Assembly (NCBI RefSeq): GCF_001244545.1
Contig: NZ_LN852692.1
Location: 124,001-188,000, forward strand
Source: Candidatus Stoquefichus sp. SB1
GTDB taxonomy: Bacteria; Bacillota_I; Bacilli_A; Erysipelotrichales; Coprobacillaceae
Direction of reading: 5' to 3'
Length of the DNA stretch: 64,000 bases
A program made the position numbers and the translations under genes. The notes below the pieces were generated by a model. That model was not told where the DNA came from and searched no databases. It saw only the letters and a list, made by a program, of their open reading frames with translations. Shown one piece after another: positions 6,961 through 16,067 of this stretch; the stretch's first letter is position 1; every line of letters starts with the position of its first letter.

Positions 6961-8259
6961 ATGAAAATATTATTGTATACAAGACCACATACTAAAGAAT
7001 ATTTATATTCAATAGCTAAAAATATTGATCAATCTGTTATGATAGAATCAGTATCAGATTTTAAAGGTGATGGAGATTTTTGGATGGGTGATTTTTTATA
7101 TACAAATACAATATCTGAAAATTTGTATTTTAATGAAAATGAGCTTTATGATATTATAAATAGATGTAGATATTTACGAACACTTAGTTATGAGATGGCT
7201 AGCAAATTAATAACTAATTATGCTTGTGGTATAAATTATATATTAGACCGTGGGTATCACTTTATTGTTTCAGAAATTGTTGACAATTATTGTATGGATA
7301 TAATATATAGAGAAGCAACTAAACGAAATATTAAAGTTATTGCCCCAATGGGGACATTTATTGATGGATATATGCGTTTTACTGTTAAGGGGGAAGTAGA
7401 AGAACTGCAAAGAAATGTATCTGATGAAGAAGTTTCTGATGTTTTGGATAAACTACTAAGCAATCATTTTAAAGGTCGTGTTGGTGGATTGGGATATAGT
7501 AATGAAAATAAACGATATTATTACTTTTATAGAAGAATTTTGATAGAAAAAATTTATAATCCACTTAGAAGAGTTGTTACAAAGGATAGAAATAATTCTT
7601 TATACAACACTTATCTGTATAATTCAATCAATGTAAAGAAATATTTAGGGAAAAAAGTAAAAAGAAATTTTATTGATTTAGATAATTTTGTTTTTCAAGA
7701 TAATGATGTATATTTTCCGCTCCATTGCACTCCAGAAGCTACAACAGATTATTTTTGTGATTCATCAAAATTTGGATATTATGAAGAAACTATTCTTGAA
7801 TTCCTATCAAATTCTACTAAAAATGTGAGATATCTTGTCAAAGAACACCCTACAATGTATGGAATAAGGAAATTAGATTTTTATGAAAATATGAAAACTT
7901 TTGAAAATGTAGTATTACTTAATCCATTTGATGACAGTAATACTATTTTACAAAATATAAATACAGTAGTTGTATGTACCGGATCAATTGGAGTTGAATC
8001 TTTAATTAGAAATAAAAGAGTAATGTGTCTATCATCCAATTATTATTCATCAATACACCCTAATGCACATGTGATTAAGTACCTAAGTGATGAAGAGTTA
8101 AATTTGCCAATTGTCGAATATGACAATAGACTTTTTATGAAAAAACTATTGTCTTTCCATGTTCCTATACAAATGTATAGCTATGACCAAATAATGAAGA
8201 CTGACTTTAATTTACTAGGAAAATATATTAGGGAGTATTTTATCTATGAAAAAGTTTAG
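6961..8259 (+). CDS. Capsule-type GT-B glycosyltransferase (Capsule_synth-like)
   Basis: 432 residues, soluble, no signal peptide. The C-terminal half carries YLVKEHPTM around residue 297 and, further on, VVVCTGSIGVESLIRNKRV around residue 337. This pattern (a KEHP strand, then a TGS-x-x-x-E nucleotide-binding turn) is shared by capsule polysaccharide transferases of the KpsC/KpsS type, CDP-glycerol transferases and some sialyltransferases. Because the locus makes a CMP-nonulosonate, this protein is the best candidate here for the transferase that uses it, but that is inference. RBS GAAGGAGA lies about ten bases upstream. The last 14 bases overlap the flippase gene. Confidence 0.6.
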   Translation: MKILLYTRPHTKEYLYSIAKNIDQSVMIESVSDFKGDGDFWMGDFLYTNTISENLYFNENELYDIINRCRYLRTLSYEMASKLITNYACGINYILDRGYHFIVSEIVDNYCMDIIYREATKRNIKVIAPMGTFIDGYMRFTVKGEVEELQRNVSDEEVSDVLDKLLSNHFKGRVGGLGYSNENKRYYYFYRRILIEKIYNPLRRVVTKDRNNSLYNTYLYNSINVKKYLGKKVKRNFIDLDNFVFQDNDVYFPLHCTPEATTDYFCDSSKFGYYEETILEFLSNSTKNVRYLVKEHPTMYGIRKLDFYENMKTFENVVLLNPFDDSNTILQNINTVVVCTGSIGVESLIRNKRVMCLSSNYYSSIHPNAHVIKYLSDEELNLPIVEYDNRLFMKKLLSFHVPIQMYSYDQIMKTDFNLLGKYIREYFIYEKV

Positions 8260-9775
8260 CCCAATTATATTATTAATAGTGGGCTTGATATTTACTAAAG
8301 GAAGTAGTTTTTTAGAAAATTTAATTTTAGCTTCAGTATACGGTACATCAGCATTAAGTGATTCATTTATACTAGCATTAACTTTACCAAATACGTTTTT
8401 TGCTGTTATCTCAGTGGCTGTTGCTCAATGTTATGTACCAATATATCAGAAAAGATTCAGTAATAATTTTGATTTGGGAAATAGATTTACCATCATATTA
8501 ATGTTTTGTCTGGCAATAGTATCTGTTTTTGTATCTGTTTTAATTTATTTTTTTATACCTTCCTTTGTTAAAATTCTTGCCCCATCAGCATCCATAGAAG
8601 TTACTAATTTGGCCTGCTATATAATGAAATCATTGTGCTGGGTTTCAGTTATTGTTTTTGAAATGGGAGTTTTGCAAGGATTTTTTCAAGTTAGAAAAAA
8701 TTTTCTAATTGTTGGTATGATTTCTGTGCCAATAAATATAGGACTTTCTGTATCTTTAATAATTGGTTCGGTTAATCTTGTTTTTTTGAATATAGGAATA
8801 TTTATAACTTACCTTATTCAATTTATTTTCTTTATGTTTTTAGCGATGAAAAAAGGTCTAGTTCTCCAATGTTTTAAGATAACTGAATATGATTTTAATG
8901 TTTTAAAAGAATTTTTTCTGTTGATTTTGCCTTTGCTATTTGGAGGATTGATATCTGATTTAAGTGTAATAATAGATAAAGCTTTTGCAACATCTTTTGC
9001 AATAGGAGTTTTATCAGGAATGGATTATGGAAATAAAGTTAGTGGAATTATTTATGCTTTAGTAAGCGTACCTGTGATAACAGTATTTTATCCAATATTG
9101 TCTAAATATGTAAATCAGAATAAAAAAATCGAAAGTATAAATTTTTTAAAAAAGACTATATTTTATACGATGTTAGTATCTATTCCGATTTTAATAACTG
9201 TGATAGTATTCTCTAGTGAAATTAGTCATATTCTTTTTTTTAGAGGTAAATTTGATAATAATTCATTAATTATTACATCTACATCTTTACTATTATATAC
9301 TCTTTCAATACTTCCCATGACTATTAGAAATATTATTGAGAAAATGTATTTATCAAATTCTAATACTAGTATAGTGATGAAAAATGCTATTATTACACTT
9401 CTATGTAATATTATTGGAAATTATTTTTTATCTAAAATATATGGATATAAAGGATTGATTTTAGCAACCACATTGTCTTTTATAGTTTCTATTGTATTTT
9501 TATTACAAGATATGACAAAAAGATATGATTTCAAAATATATACAAATGAAATTAAAAAAATAACTATAATTATTAGTGAGACTTTATGTTTGTTGTTATT
9601 AGTACAGTTATTTTTTAACAATACAAAATATATATTTGATTATAATGTTATTATTAATATATTAATTTTAGTATTAATCTATTTTGTAATAAATATTATT
9701 TTTTTTGGAACTTTAAAAATGCTAAAAGTTTTTTCAGTAAAAAAAATGATGCATTTTTTTAAAGAACTAAGATAA
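8246..9775 (+). CDS. MATE/MOP-superfamily lipid-linked oligosaccharide flippase (Wzx/MurJ-like)
   Basis: A 509-residue integral membrane protein with about 14 hydrophobic segments from end to end. Motifs of the MurJ/MviN branch are visible: SSFLENLILASVYGTSALSDSF near the N-terminus and ALTLPNTFFAVISVAVAQCYVP. It probably turns the undecaprenyl-linked repeat unit to the outer face, i.e. the Wzx function, although MurJ itself flips lipid II. One copy in a capsule locus beside Wzy and the initiating transferase favours the Wzx role. GTG/ATG choice: ATG 8246 overlaps the previous gene and has TTAGGGAG upstream. A 156-base, extremely AT-rich gap follows. Confidence 0.85.
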   Translation: MKKFSPIILLIVGLIFTKGSSFLENLILASVYGTSALSDSFILALTLPNTFFAVISVAVAQCYVPIYQKRFSNNFDLGNRFTIILMFCLAIVSVFVSVLIYFFIPSFVKILAPSASIEVTNLACYIMKSLCWVSVIVFEMGVLQGFFQVRKNFLIVGMISVPINIGLSVSLIIGSVNLVFLNIGIFITYLIQFIFFMFLAMKKGLVLQCFKITEYDFNVLKEFFLLILPLLFGGLISDLSVIIDKAFATSFAIGVLSGMDYGNKVSGIIYALVSVPVITVFYPILSKYVNQNKKIESINFLKKTIFYTMLVSIPILITVIVFSSEISHILFFRGKFDNNSLIITSTSLLLYTLSILPMTIRNIIEKMYLSNSNTSIVMKNAIITLLCNIIGNYFLSKIYGYKGLILATTLSFIVSIVFLLQDMTKRYDFKIYTNEIKKITIIISETLCLLLLVQLFFNNTKYIFDYNVIINILILVLIYFVINIIFFGTLKMLKVFSVKKMMHFFKELR

Positions 9776-9931
9776 TTAATTTAATATATTGTTAAAATAA
9801 TCATCTATAATTATAGAATAAAAATTTTTATAATATAAATTTTTAATTAAATGTTTAAAAAACAAATATTTAATATCTATTATTAAATTTATCATTTTTA
9901 ATAATTTAAAATGAGTTAGGGAGACCATAAA
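9776..9931. other. Very AT-rich intergenic gap inside the polysaccharide locus
   Basis: 156 bases of almost pure A/T with several TATAAT-like strings but no convincing -35/-10 pair and no stem with a T-run. The RBS of the next gene (AGGGAG, 9917-9922) is the only clear signal. It may hold a weak internal promoter or mark a recombination joint between locus modules. Confidence 0.4.
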
Positions 9932-11065
9932 ATGAAAAGAGCTTTAATAATTGCATGTTTTGATAGTTATAGTTACAATGTGAGAACAAAATATGTTGAA
10001 GAATATCTGACAGATGAAAATTATAAAGTTGAATTTTTAATTTCAGATTTTGATCATAGAACGAAAGACACATATTCATGTCAAAGGAAAAATGTCAAAT
10101 ACATACATGTACCCAAATATAAAAAAAACATGTCAATATGTAGAATGATATCTCATTGTATATTTGCTTTAAAAGTAAAAAAATATTTAAATACACATAT
10201 ATATGATATTATATATATTACAACTCCACCTAATTTTTTGTTTTATACTTTAAAATCATTTAAAAAAAATCATATGATATTTGAAATTGGTGATTTATGG
10301 CCTGAAACATTTCCAAATAGAATTCGTTTCAAAATTATGGATTTGTTTTTTTTTATGTGGAGGAAATTAAGAGATTATAATCTTTCCAATAATAACTATT
10401 ACTTGTATGAATGTAAATTATTTGAAAGTATTATTAACAACAATACAAAAAATCCCTTAAAAGGAAAAACAATATATTTATGTAAAAATGATACGTATAA
10501 AAGAATGGTGCGAAAATTAGACAATGAGAAGTTTCGATTATTGTATTTAGGATCTATTAATAATATTATTGATATTGATTTGATTGTTGAATTTTGCCAA
10601 TCTCTGAAGCAGAAAAAGCCTGTTGTTTTATCAATAGTTGGGGTAGGAGAAAGAAAAGAAGAATTACTAAACCGATTAAGAAATATAGATATTGAATTAA
10701 ATGACTATGGAAGTGTTTTTGATGAAAAGGATAAAGAAATAATTTTTTCGGATTGTAATTTTGCTCTGAATATTATGAAAAGTTCTGTGTGTGTAGGATT
10801 AACTATGAAATCTATTGATTATTTTTCCTATGGGATTCCACTGATTAATAATATTTCATTTGATTCAGAGGAAATTATTGAGAAGAACAATTGTGGATTT
10901 AATATAAATAGGGATAATGTAAATAAGATTGCTGAACTTTTAAGCGAATTGAGTGATGTCGAATATCAATGTTTAGTAAAAAACACTTATAAAACTTATG
11001 AAAAATTTTTTTCTGTTTATAGTTTTAATAAATCATTTGCTGAGGTATTAAATAGTTTAAATTAA
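9932..11065 (+). CDS. Glycosyltransferase family 4-like (GT-B fold)
   Basis: 377 residues. The N-terminal domain starts RALIIACFDSYSYNVRTKYVEEYL and contains DIIYITTPPNFL near residue 95 and EIGDLWPETFPN near residue 120. The latter matches the acceptor-side region of family 4 transferases. The C-terminal domain has FRLLYLGSINNIIDIDL (about 202) and LSIVGVGERKEELL (about 235), the nucleotide-binding half. The usual E-x7-E is reduced (KSIDYFSYGIPLI), so donor sugar cannot be predicted. It acts on the cytoplasmic face to extend the lipid-linked repeat unit. It is the last transferase before the nonulosonate pathway and is followed by a 26-base gap. Confidence 0.78.
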   Translation: MKRALIIACFDSYSYNVRTKYVEEYLTDENYKVEFLISDFDHRTKDTYSCQRKNVKYIHVPKYKKNMSICRMISHCIFALKVKKYLNTHIYDIIYITTPPNFLFYTLKSFKKNHMIFEIGDLWPETFPNRIRFKIMDLFFFMWRKLRDYNLSNNNYYLYECKLFESIINNNTKNPLKGKTIYLCKNDTYKRMVRKLDNEKFRLLYLGSINNIIDIDLIVEFCQSLKQKKPVVLSIVGVGERKEELLNRLRNIDIELNDYGSVFDEKDKEIIFSDCNFALNIMKSSVCVGLTMKSIDYFSYGIPLINNISFDSEEIIEKNNCGFNINRDNVNKIAELLSELSDVEYQCLVKNTYKTYEKFFSVYSFNKSFAEVLNSLN

Positions 11066-11091
11066 TTACTTGGAAATATAAGGAGATAAGT

Positions 11092-12072
11092 ATGACAAAA
11101 GTATTAGTAACAGGAGCTGATGGGTTCATTGGTTCACATTTAACAGAAAGATTATTAGAAAGAGGATATGATGTACGAGCATTTGTATATTATAACTCAT
11201 TTAACAATTGGGGGTGGCTAGATACATTACCTAAAGATAAATTAGATAAGATAGATATCTTTGCAGGTGATATCAGAGATCCTAATGGCGTTAAGGAAGC
11301 CATGAAAGGTATTGATATTGTATTTCATTTAGCAGCATTGATAGCTATTCCTTTTAGTTATCATTCACCTGATTCCTATGTTGATACAAATATCAAAGGA
11401 ACTCTTAATGTTTTACAGGCTGCAAGGGATTTAGGAACAAAAAGAATCCTAGTCACTTCTACATCAGAGGTTTATGGAACTGCACAGTATGTTCCAATTG
11501 ATGAAAAACATCCATATCAGGGGCAATCACCATACAGTGCTACAAAAATTGGAGCAGATAGATTAGCTGAATCATTCTATCGCTCTTTTAATTTACCTTT
11601 AACAATTGTAAGACCATTTAATACATATGGACCTAGACAATCTGCAAGAGCTGTTATTCCTACAATCATTACACAATTGTTGGCTGGAAAAACAGAAATC
11701 AAGCTTGGTTCACTCACACCAACTCGTGATTTCAATTTTGTTAAGGATACAGCGGATGGTTTTATTGCCATTGCAGAATCAGACCAAACAATTGGTGAGG
11801 AAATTAACATTGCAACTCAGCATGAGATATCAATAGGTGAATTGGCCGAAGAGTTAATACGTCAAATCAATCCTGATGCAAAAATTATTTGTGAAGAAGA
11901 AAGATTAAGACCTGAAAAATCTGAAGTGAATAGATTGTTGGGATCAAATGAAAAAATCAAATCTCTTACTAACTGGGAACCTCAGTATAGTCTTTCAGAT
12001 GGTCTTGCAGAAACGATTGAATTCTTTAAGAAGAATTTAGATAAATATAAGGTTGATATCTACAACATTTAG
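11092..12072 (+). CDS. legB: LegB-type NDP-N-acetylglucosamine 4,6-dehydratase (SDR family)
   Basis: A 326-residue extended short-chain dehydrogenase. The NAD-binding turn GADGFIGSH is at 8-16, HLAALIAIP at about 80, TSTSEVYG at 122-129 and the catalytic YSATK with Y148 and K152. The whole N-terminal region reads as the LegB branch. In the legionaminic acid pathway LegB turns GDP- or UDP-GlcNAc into the 4-keto-6-deoxy sugar. It is the first gene of an uninterrupted seven-gene pathway ending at 18509. RBS AAGGAGATAAG precedes ATG 11092. Composition is less AT-rich than the transferases just upstream. Confidence 0.88.
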   Translation: MTKVLVTGADGFIGSHLTERLLERGYDVRAFVYYNSFNNWGWLDTLPKDKLDKIDIFAGDIRDPNGVKEAMKGIDIVFHLAALIAIPFSYHSPDSYVDTNIKGTLNVLQAARDLGTKRILVTSTSEVYGTAQYVPIDEKHPYQGQSPYSATKIGADRLAESFYRSFNLPLTIVRPFNTYGPRQSARAVIPTIITQLLAGKTEIKLGSLTPTRDFNFVKDTADGFIAIAESDQTIGEEINIATQHEISIGELAEELIRQINPDAKIICEEERLRPEKSEVNRLLGSNEKIKSLTNWEPQYSLSDGLAETIEFFKKNLDKYKVDIYNI

Positions 12073-12084
12073 GGAGGTGTTTTT

Positions 12085-13257
12085 ATGTCAAAATTTATTC
12101 CACTTTCAGTTCCAAATATTAGAGGAAATGAAATTAAGTATGTTACAGAAACACTAGAATCAGAGTGGGTTTCTACTGGTGGTGCAATGATAGAGAAATT
12201 TGAAAAGAACATGGCTGAATATGTTCATAGTAAAGGGGCAGTAGCGTGTCAATCAGGAACTGCTGGACTTCACCTGGCATTAAGATACTTAGGTGTCAAT
12301 GAAAATGATGCCGTGATTGTACCAACACTCACATTTATTGCAGCAGTCAATCCTGTAAAGTATGAACATGCTGAACCTGTTTTTATGGACTGTGATGATT
12401 CACTATGTATGGATCCAATAAAATTAAGAAAGTATTTGGAAACAGAGTGCTACTGTGAAAACGGTAAAGTTATGGATAGAGAACTAAACAGACAAATTAA
12501 GGCCATTGTCGTTGTACATGTTTTTGGGAATATGGCAGATATGGAATCAATCATGGAGATTGCTGATGAATATCATTTGCCTGTTATTGAGGATGCAACT
12601 GAATCAATAGGTACTTATTATATTGATGGAAAATATAAAGGAATGTATGCAGGGACAATTGGCACTATTGGTGTTTATTCTTTCAATGGAAATAAGATCA
12701 TGACTACTGGTGGAGGAGGAATGGTCATTTCTCAAAGCAGTGAGATATTAGAGAAAGTCAAGTATTTATCTACACAGGCTAAAGATGATACAGTTAATTT
12801 TATTCATAATGAAATAGGATTTAATTATCGAATGACAAACCTTCAGGCAGCTGTAGGACTTGCTCAGTTAGAACGACTAGAAGAATTTATTGAAACAAAG
12901 AAACGAAACTATTGGCATTATAAAAATGAACTTGATTCAATAGATGGAATACAGATTCTTGATTTTAGAAAGGATATCAGATCAAATTACTGGTTTTATT
13001 CATTAATGCTCAGTAATCCTAAAGATAAGCAAAAGATTATTGATGGACTCATGAAAAACAGTATTCAAAGTCGTCCTATATGGGGATTAATTTCTAAACA
13101 ACTGCCATATGTAAATTCAAAGACATATGATATAGAAAAAGCAGAATACTATTTTGATAGAATTGTTAATATTCCGTGTAGTACAAATCTGTGTGACGAG
13201 GATGTAACATATGTAATAGATGTTATTAAGAGATTAGTAGGTGGTTTTAATGGATAG
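12085..13257 (+). CDS. legC: LegC-type sugar nucleotide aminotransferase
   Basis: A 390-residue DegT-family aminotransferase, more specifically the LegC branch. The PLP lysine is K204 in SFNGNKIMTTGGGG and the ring-nitrogen aspartate D170 in EDATESIG. SEWVSTGGAMIEKFE near the start is the usual substrate-side motif. LegC adds the 4-amino group to the 4-keto-6-deoxy product of LegB, using glutamate. It is separate from the DegT enzyme at 2096, so the locus has two sugar aminotransferases. RBS GGGAGG is eight bases upstream. The gene overlaps the next start by eight bases. Confidence 0.88.
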   Translation: MSKFIPLSVPNIRGNEIKYVTETLESEWVSTGGAMIEKFEKNMAEYVHSKGAVACQSGTAGLHLALRYLGVNENDAVIVPTLTFIAAVNPVKYEHAEPVFMDCDDSLCMDPIKLRKYLETECYCENGKVMDRELNRQIKAIVVVHVFGNMADMESIMEIADEYHLPVIEDATESIGTYYIDGKYKGMYAGTIGTIGVYSFNGNKIMTTGGGGMVISQSSEILEKVKYLSTQAKDDTVNFIHNEIGFNYRMTNLQAAVGLAQLERLEEFIETKKRNYWHYKNELDSIDGIQILDFRKDIRSNYWFYSLMLSNPKDKQKIIDGLMKNSIQSRPIWGLISKQLPYVNSKTYDIEKAEYYFDRIVNIPCSTNLCDEDVTYVIDVIKRLVGGFNG

Positions 13258-14296
13258 AAATGTGAATGATTATTTAATATCACCAGATACTCTTCTTATA
13301 GATGCTATGAAGAAAATTGATATGAATACTAAAGGAATTGTTTATGTATGTCAAGATAAAAGATTAATCGGAGTTATTACAGATGGTGATATTAGAAGAT
13401 ATATTCTTAAAAATGCGTCAATTGAAGGTACTGCAGAAGATATAATGAATTCAAGTCCAAAATTTATTTATTATGGTGAGGATATAAATGCTAATGAATA
13501 TATGAAAACCCATTTTATTACTTCATTACCAATTTTAGACAAGAATAGGAATATAATTGAAATAAAGTTTTTGGATAAACCAAAAAGTAAAAAAGAATCT
13601 CTCAATGTCCCTGTTGTTATTATGGCTGGTGGAAAAGGAACACGACTTTATCCTTATACACAGATATTGCCTAAGCCACTTATACCTATTAATGACAAAA
13701 CAATAACAGAAATAATTATGGATCATTTTGAAGAGTATGATTGCAAATCATTTATTATGATTGTAAATTATAAAAAAGAATTTATAAAAGCTTTTTTTAA
13801 AGAAAATGAACAAGTAAGAGATGTTCATTTTTATGATGAAAATACATTTATGGGAACTGCTGGTGGACTTAAATTATTAAAAAATGAGATGAATAAAACT
13901 TTTTTTATGAGTAATTGTGATGTGTTAATCGAAGAAGATTATTCGGAGATATTGAAGTATCATAAAACGCATAAAAATATTATAACAATGGTATGTGCTT
14001 TAAAAAAGGAGATATTTCCATATGGAACTATTAAAACTGATGAGAACGGGAATGTATTACAACTTAAGGAAAAACCTAGCTTTGAATTTCTCACAAATAC
14101 AGGGTTATATGTGATTGAACCTGAATTTTTAGATTTTATACCTGATGATACTTTTATACATATTACAGATGTTATTCAAAAATGTATTGATGAAGGTCTT
14201 AATGTAGGTGTATATCCGATTAGAGAAGAATCATGGATGGATATGGGACAATTAGAAGAACTAGAAAAAATGAGAGAACGTATTAATGGAAAATAA
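13250..14296 (+). CDS. ptmE: CBS-domain plus sugar-phosphate nucleotidyltransferase (PtmE-like, GlcN-1-P guanylyltransferase type)
   Basis: 348 residues. Residues 1-110 hold a pair of CBS motifs (LIGVITDGDIRRYI; ITSLPILD). Residues 120-348 are a nucleotidyltransferase domain with the signature MAGGKGTRLYPYT at 125-137 and FMSNCDVLIEEDY as the metal-binding region. This fusion is that of Campylobacter PtmE, which makes GDP-glucosamine for the GDP-linked legionaminic acid route, so the pathway here probably uses GDP-sugars; that choice is inferred. The ATG at 13250 is preferred over a GTG at 13241 because AGGTGG lies five bases before it. The stop overlaps the next gene. Confidence 0.8.
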   Translation: MDRNVNDYLISPDTLLIDAMKKIDMNTKGIVYVCQDKRLIGVITDGDIRRYILKNASIEGTAEDIMNSSPKFIYYGEDINANEYMKTHFITSLPILDKNRNIIEIKFLDKPKSKKESLNVPVVIMAGGKGTRLYPYTQILPKPLIPINDKTITEIIMDHFEEYDCKSFIMIVNYKKEFIKAFFKENEQVRDVHFYDENTFMGTAGGLKLLKNEMNKTFFMSNCDVLIEEDYSEILKYHKTHKNIITMVCALKKEIFPYGTIKTDENGNVLQLKEKPSFEFLTNTGLYVIEPEFLDFIPDDTFIHITDVIQKCIDEGLNVGVYPIREESWMDMGQLEELEKMRERINGK

Positions 14297-14909
14297 AAAA
14301 CTGTTATTAATTGGTGGTGGAGGACACTGTCTTTCTGTTATAGATTCTCTAGATCGGTCTTTATATAGTGAGATTGCTATTATTGATCCTTATATTAAAA
14401 TTGGAACAGAAATATTGGGGATTAAAGTTGTAGGTGATGATGAAATGATTTATGAAATGTATAAAAAGGGTTATCATTATGCATTTATAGCCATAGGGAG
14501 TATAGGTAATACAATGACAAGAAGGAAATTGTATAAGAAATTATTAGAGATGAACTTTGAGTTTGTAAATATTATTGATCGTTCAGCAACTGTGTCTTCA
14601 GATTCGATTTTAGGAAATGGAATTTTTATTGGGAAGAACGCCATCATTAATGTTGGTTCAATAATAGAAGATCAAAGCATTATTAATTCGGGTGCTATTG
14701 TTGAACATGAATGTCATATTGGAGAGTTTGCTCATATTGCACCTGGAACTGTTATTTTAGGAAAGTGCAAAATAGGAGATGATACTCATATTGGGGCTAA
14801 TGCAACAATTCTTCAAGGTGTGCAAATAGGGAGAAATGTTATTATTGGAATGGGAAGTGTAGTTTTACATGATGTGGCAGAGAACGTTCAAAAATATGGA
14901 GTTATATAA
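14286..14909 (+). CDS. NeuD/PglD-family sugar N-acetyltransferase (LegH role likely)
   Basis: A 207-residue protein: an N-terminal Rossmann-like domain (LLLIGGGGHCLSVIDSL) and a C-terminal left-handed beta helix of hexapeptide repeats (ILGNGIFIGKNAIINVG; IGEFAHIAPGTVILGK). This is the NeuD/PglD architecture. The catalytic base is the histidine of VEHECHIGEFAHIAPG. In a legionaminic acid pathway the expected job is acetylation of the 4-amino group made by LegC (LegH). It could instead O-acetylate the finished nonulosonate. It overlaps the upstream gene by 11 bases. Confidence 0.8.
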   Translation: MENKKLLLIGGGGHCLSVIDSLDRSLYSEIAIIDPYIKIGTEILGIKVVGDDEMIYEMYKKGYHYAFIAIGSIGNTMTRRKLYKKLLEMNFEFVNIIDRSATVSSDSILGNGIFIGKNAIINVGSIIEDQSIINSGAIVEHECHIGEFAHIAPGTVILGKCKIGDDTHIGANATILQGVQIGRNVIIGMGSVVLHDVAENVQKYGVI

Positions 14910-15068
14910 AATATAAATAACTTTAAGTGAATGAAATTAATTAGGAAAATGATATGGAATAAAAGGGTTTATTTACTAGAAAATTTCATAATAAAGAAGA
15001 TTATTTGTTCATAGGATAATTTATTCTGAATATCTTAAAGTTAAAAGAAGAAAGGAGTGCAGAAAAAA
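14910..15068. other. Intergenic gap with nested inverted repeats and a degenerate copy of the inverton repeat
   Basis: 159 bases. AACTTTAAG (14919-14927) is repeated inverted as CTTAAAGTT (15034-15042). Inside, GATATGGAATAAA has an imperfect inverted partner near 15021-15035. The string at 15006-15030 matches the left inverton repeat (771-795) at 18 of 25 positions, including TATTCT. No clear promoter was found. The RBS AAAGGAG (15051-15057) belongs to the next gene. Confidence 0.35.
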
Positions 15069-16067
15069 ATGAAAACATATATCATTGCTGAAGCAGGAGT
15101 CAACCATAATGGCGATAAAAATTTAGCTTATAAATTGATTGATAAGGCGTGTGAAGCGGGTGTGGATTGCATTAAATTTCAGACGTTTAAAGCAGAAAAT
15201 CTTGTATCCAAAGGTACTGAATTGGCAGATTATCAGAAAAATAATCTTCATAGTTCTGATACTAAACAAATAGAAATGCTAAAAAAATTAGAACTTTCAT
15301 ATCATGATTTTGCTGAACTAAGAGACTATGCCATAAGTAAAGGACTTGATTTCTGTTCTACAGCCTTTGATAGTGATAGTGTTGAATTTCTTAATACAAT
15401 TGCTATGCCTTTTTGGAAAATTCCATCAGGAGAAGTTACAAATCTACCTTTGATTATTCAAATAGCTAAATTAAATAAACCAATTATTATGTCTACAGGT
15501 ATGTGTACCTTAAGTGAAATTCAATTTATTTTGGATCAGATTCGCAAGTATAATAATCAAAATATTATTCTTCTTCATTGTAACACGGAATATCCAACAC
15601 CATATGAAGATGTGAATCTAAAAGCAATGCTTACTTTAAAAGAAACATTTAATGTAGATGTAGGATATTCAGATCACACATTGGGGATTGAGGTATCACT
15701 TGCTGCTGTCGCTTTAGGTGCTAAAGTTATTGAAAAGCACTTTACATTAGATAAATCAATGGATGGTCCTGATCATGTGGCAAGTTTGGATCCTGATGAA
15801 TTAAAATCAATGGTTGCAGGAATTAGACATATAGAAAAATCACTAGGAGTAAATGAGAAAAAAGTATCTCATTCAGAATTTAAAAATAAAGAAGTTGCAC
15901 GAAAATCTATAGTTGCTAAAAAAGATATCAAAAAAGGTGAAGTCTTGACTGAAGAGAACTTAACGACCAAAAGACCTGGAACAGGAATATCACCTATGAA
16001 ATGGTATGATGTATTAGGACAAGTGGCAAAAAGAGATTATCAGAAAGATGAGCTGATTAAATTATGA
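15069..16067 (+). CDS. legI: Legionaminate/N-acetylneuraminate synthase (LegI/NeuB family)
   Basis: 333 residues. The TIM-barrel domain begins YIIAEAGVNHNGD and carries CIKFQTFK (about 38), KIPSGEVTNLPL (about 118) and DVGYSDHTLGIE (about 197), all hallmarks of PEP-condensing NeuB-type synthases. A C-terminal antifreeze-like SAF domain follows from about residue 275 (ARKSIVAKKDIKKGEVL). The enzyme joins PEP to a 6-carbon N-acyl sugar to make the 9-carbon nonulosonic acid. With LegB, LegC and LegG around it, legionaminate is the probable product. ATG 15069 is chosen over a GTG that overlaps the RBS AAAGGAG. It overlaps the next gene by four bases. Confidence 0.9.
   Translation: MKTYIIAEAGVNHNGDKNLAYKLIDKACEAGVDCIKFQTFKAENLVSKGTELADYQKNNLHSSDTKQIEMLKKLELSYHDFAELRDYAISKGLDFCSTAFDSDSVEFLNTIAMPFWKIPSGEVTNLPLIIQIAKLNKPIIMSTGMCTLSEIQFILDQIRKYNNQNIILLHCNTEYPTPYEDVNLKAMLTLKETFNVDVGYSDHTLGIEVSLAAVALGAKVIEKHFTLDKSMDGPDHVASLDPDELKSMVAGIRHIEKSLGVNEKKVSHSEFKNKEVARKSIVAKKDIKKGEVLTEENLTTKRPGTGISPMKWYDVLGQVAKRDYQKDELIKL

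Noticed and set aside
9776-9931. Internal promoter before the glycosyltransferase at 9932
   Set aside because: Many TATAAT-like strings occur, as expected in nearly pure A/T DNA, but none has a -35 at proper spacing. Left as an unexplained gap.
14919-15042. A second complete inverton
   Set aside because: Only one degenerate copy of the repeat is present, and the surrounding inverted repeats are short and imperfect. Kept only as a low-interest observation.
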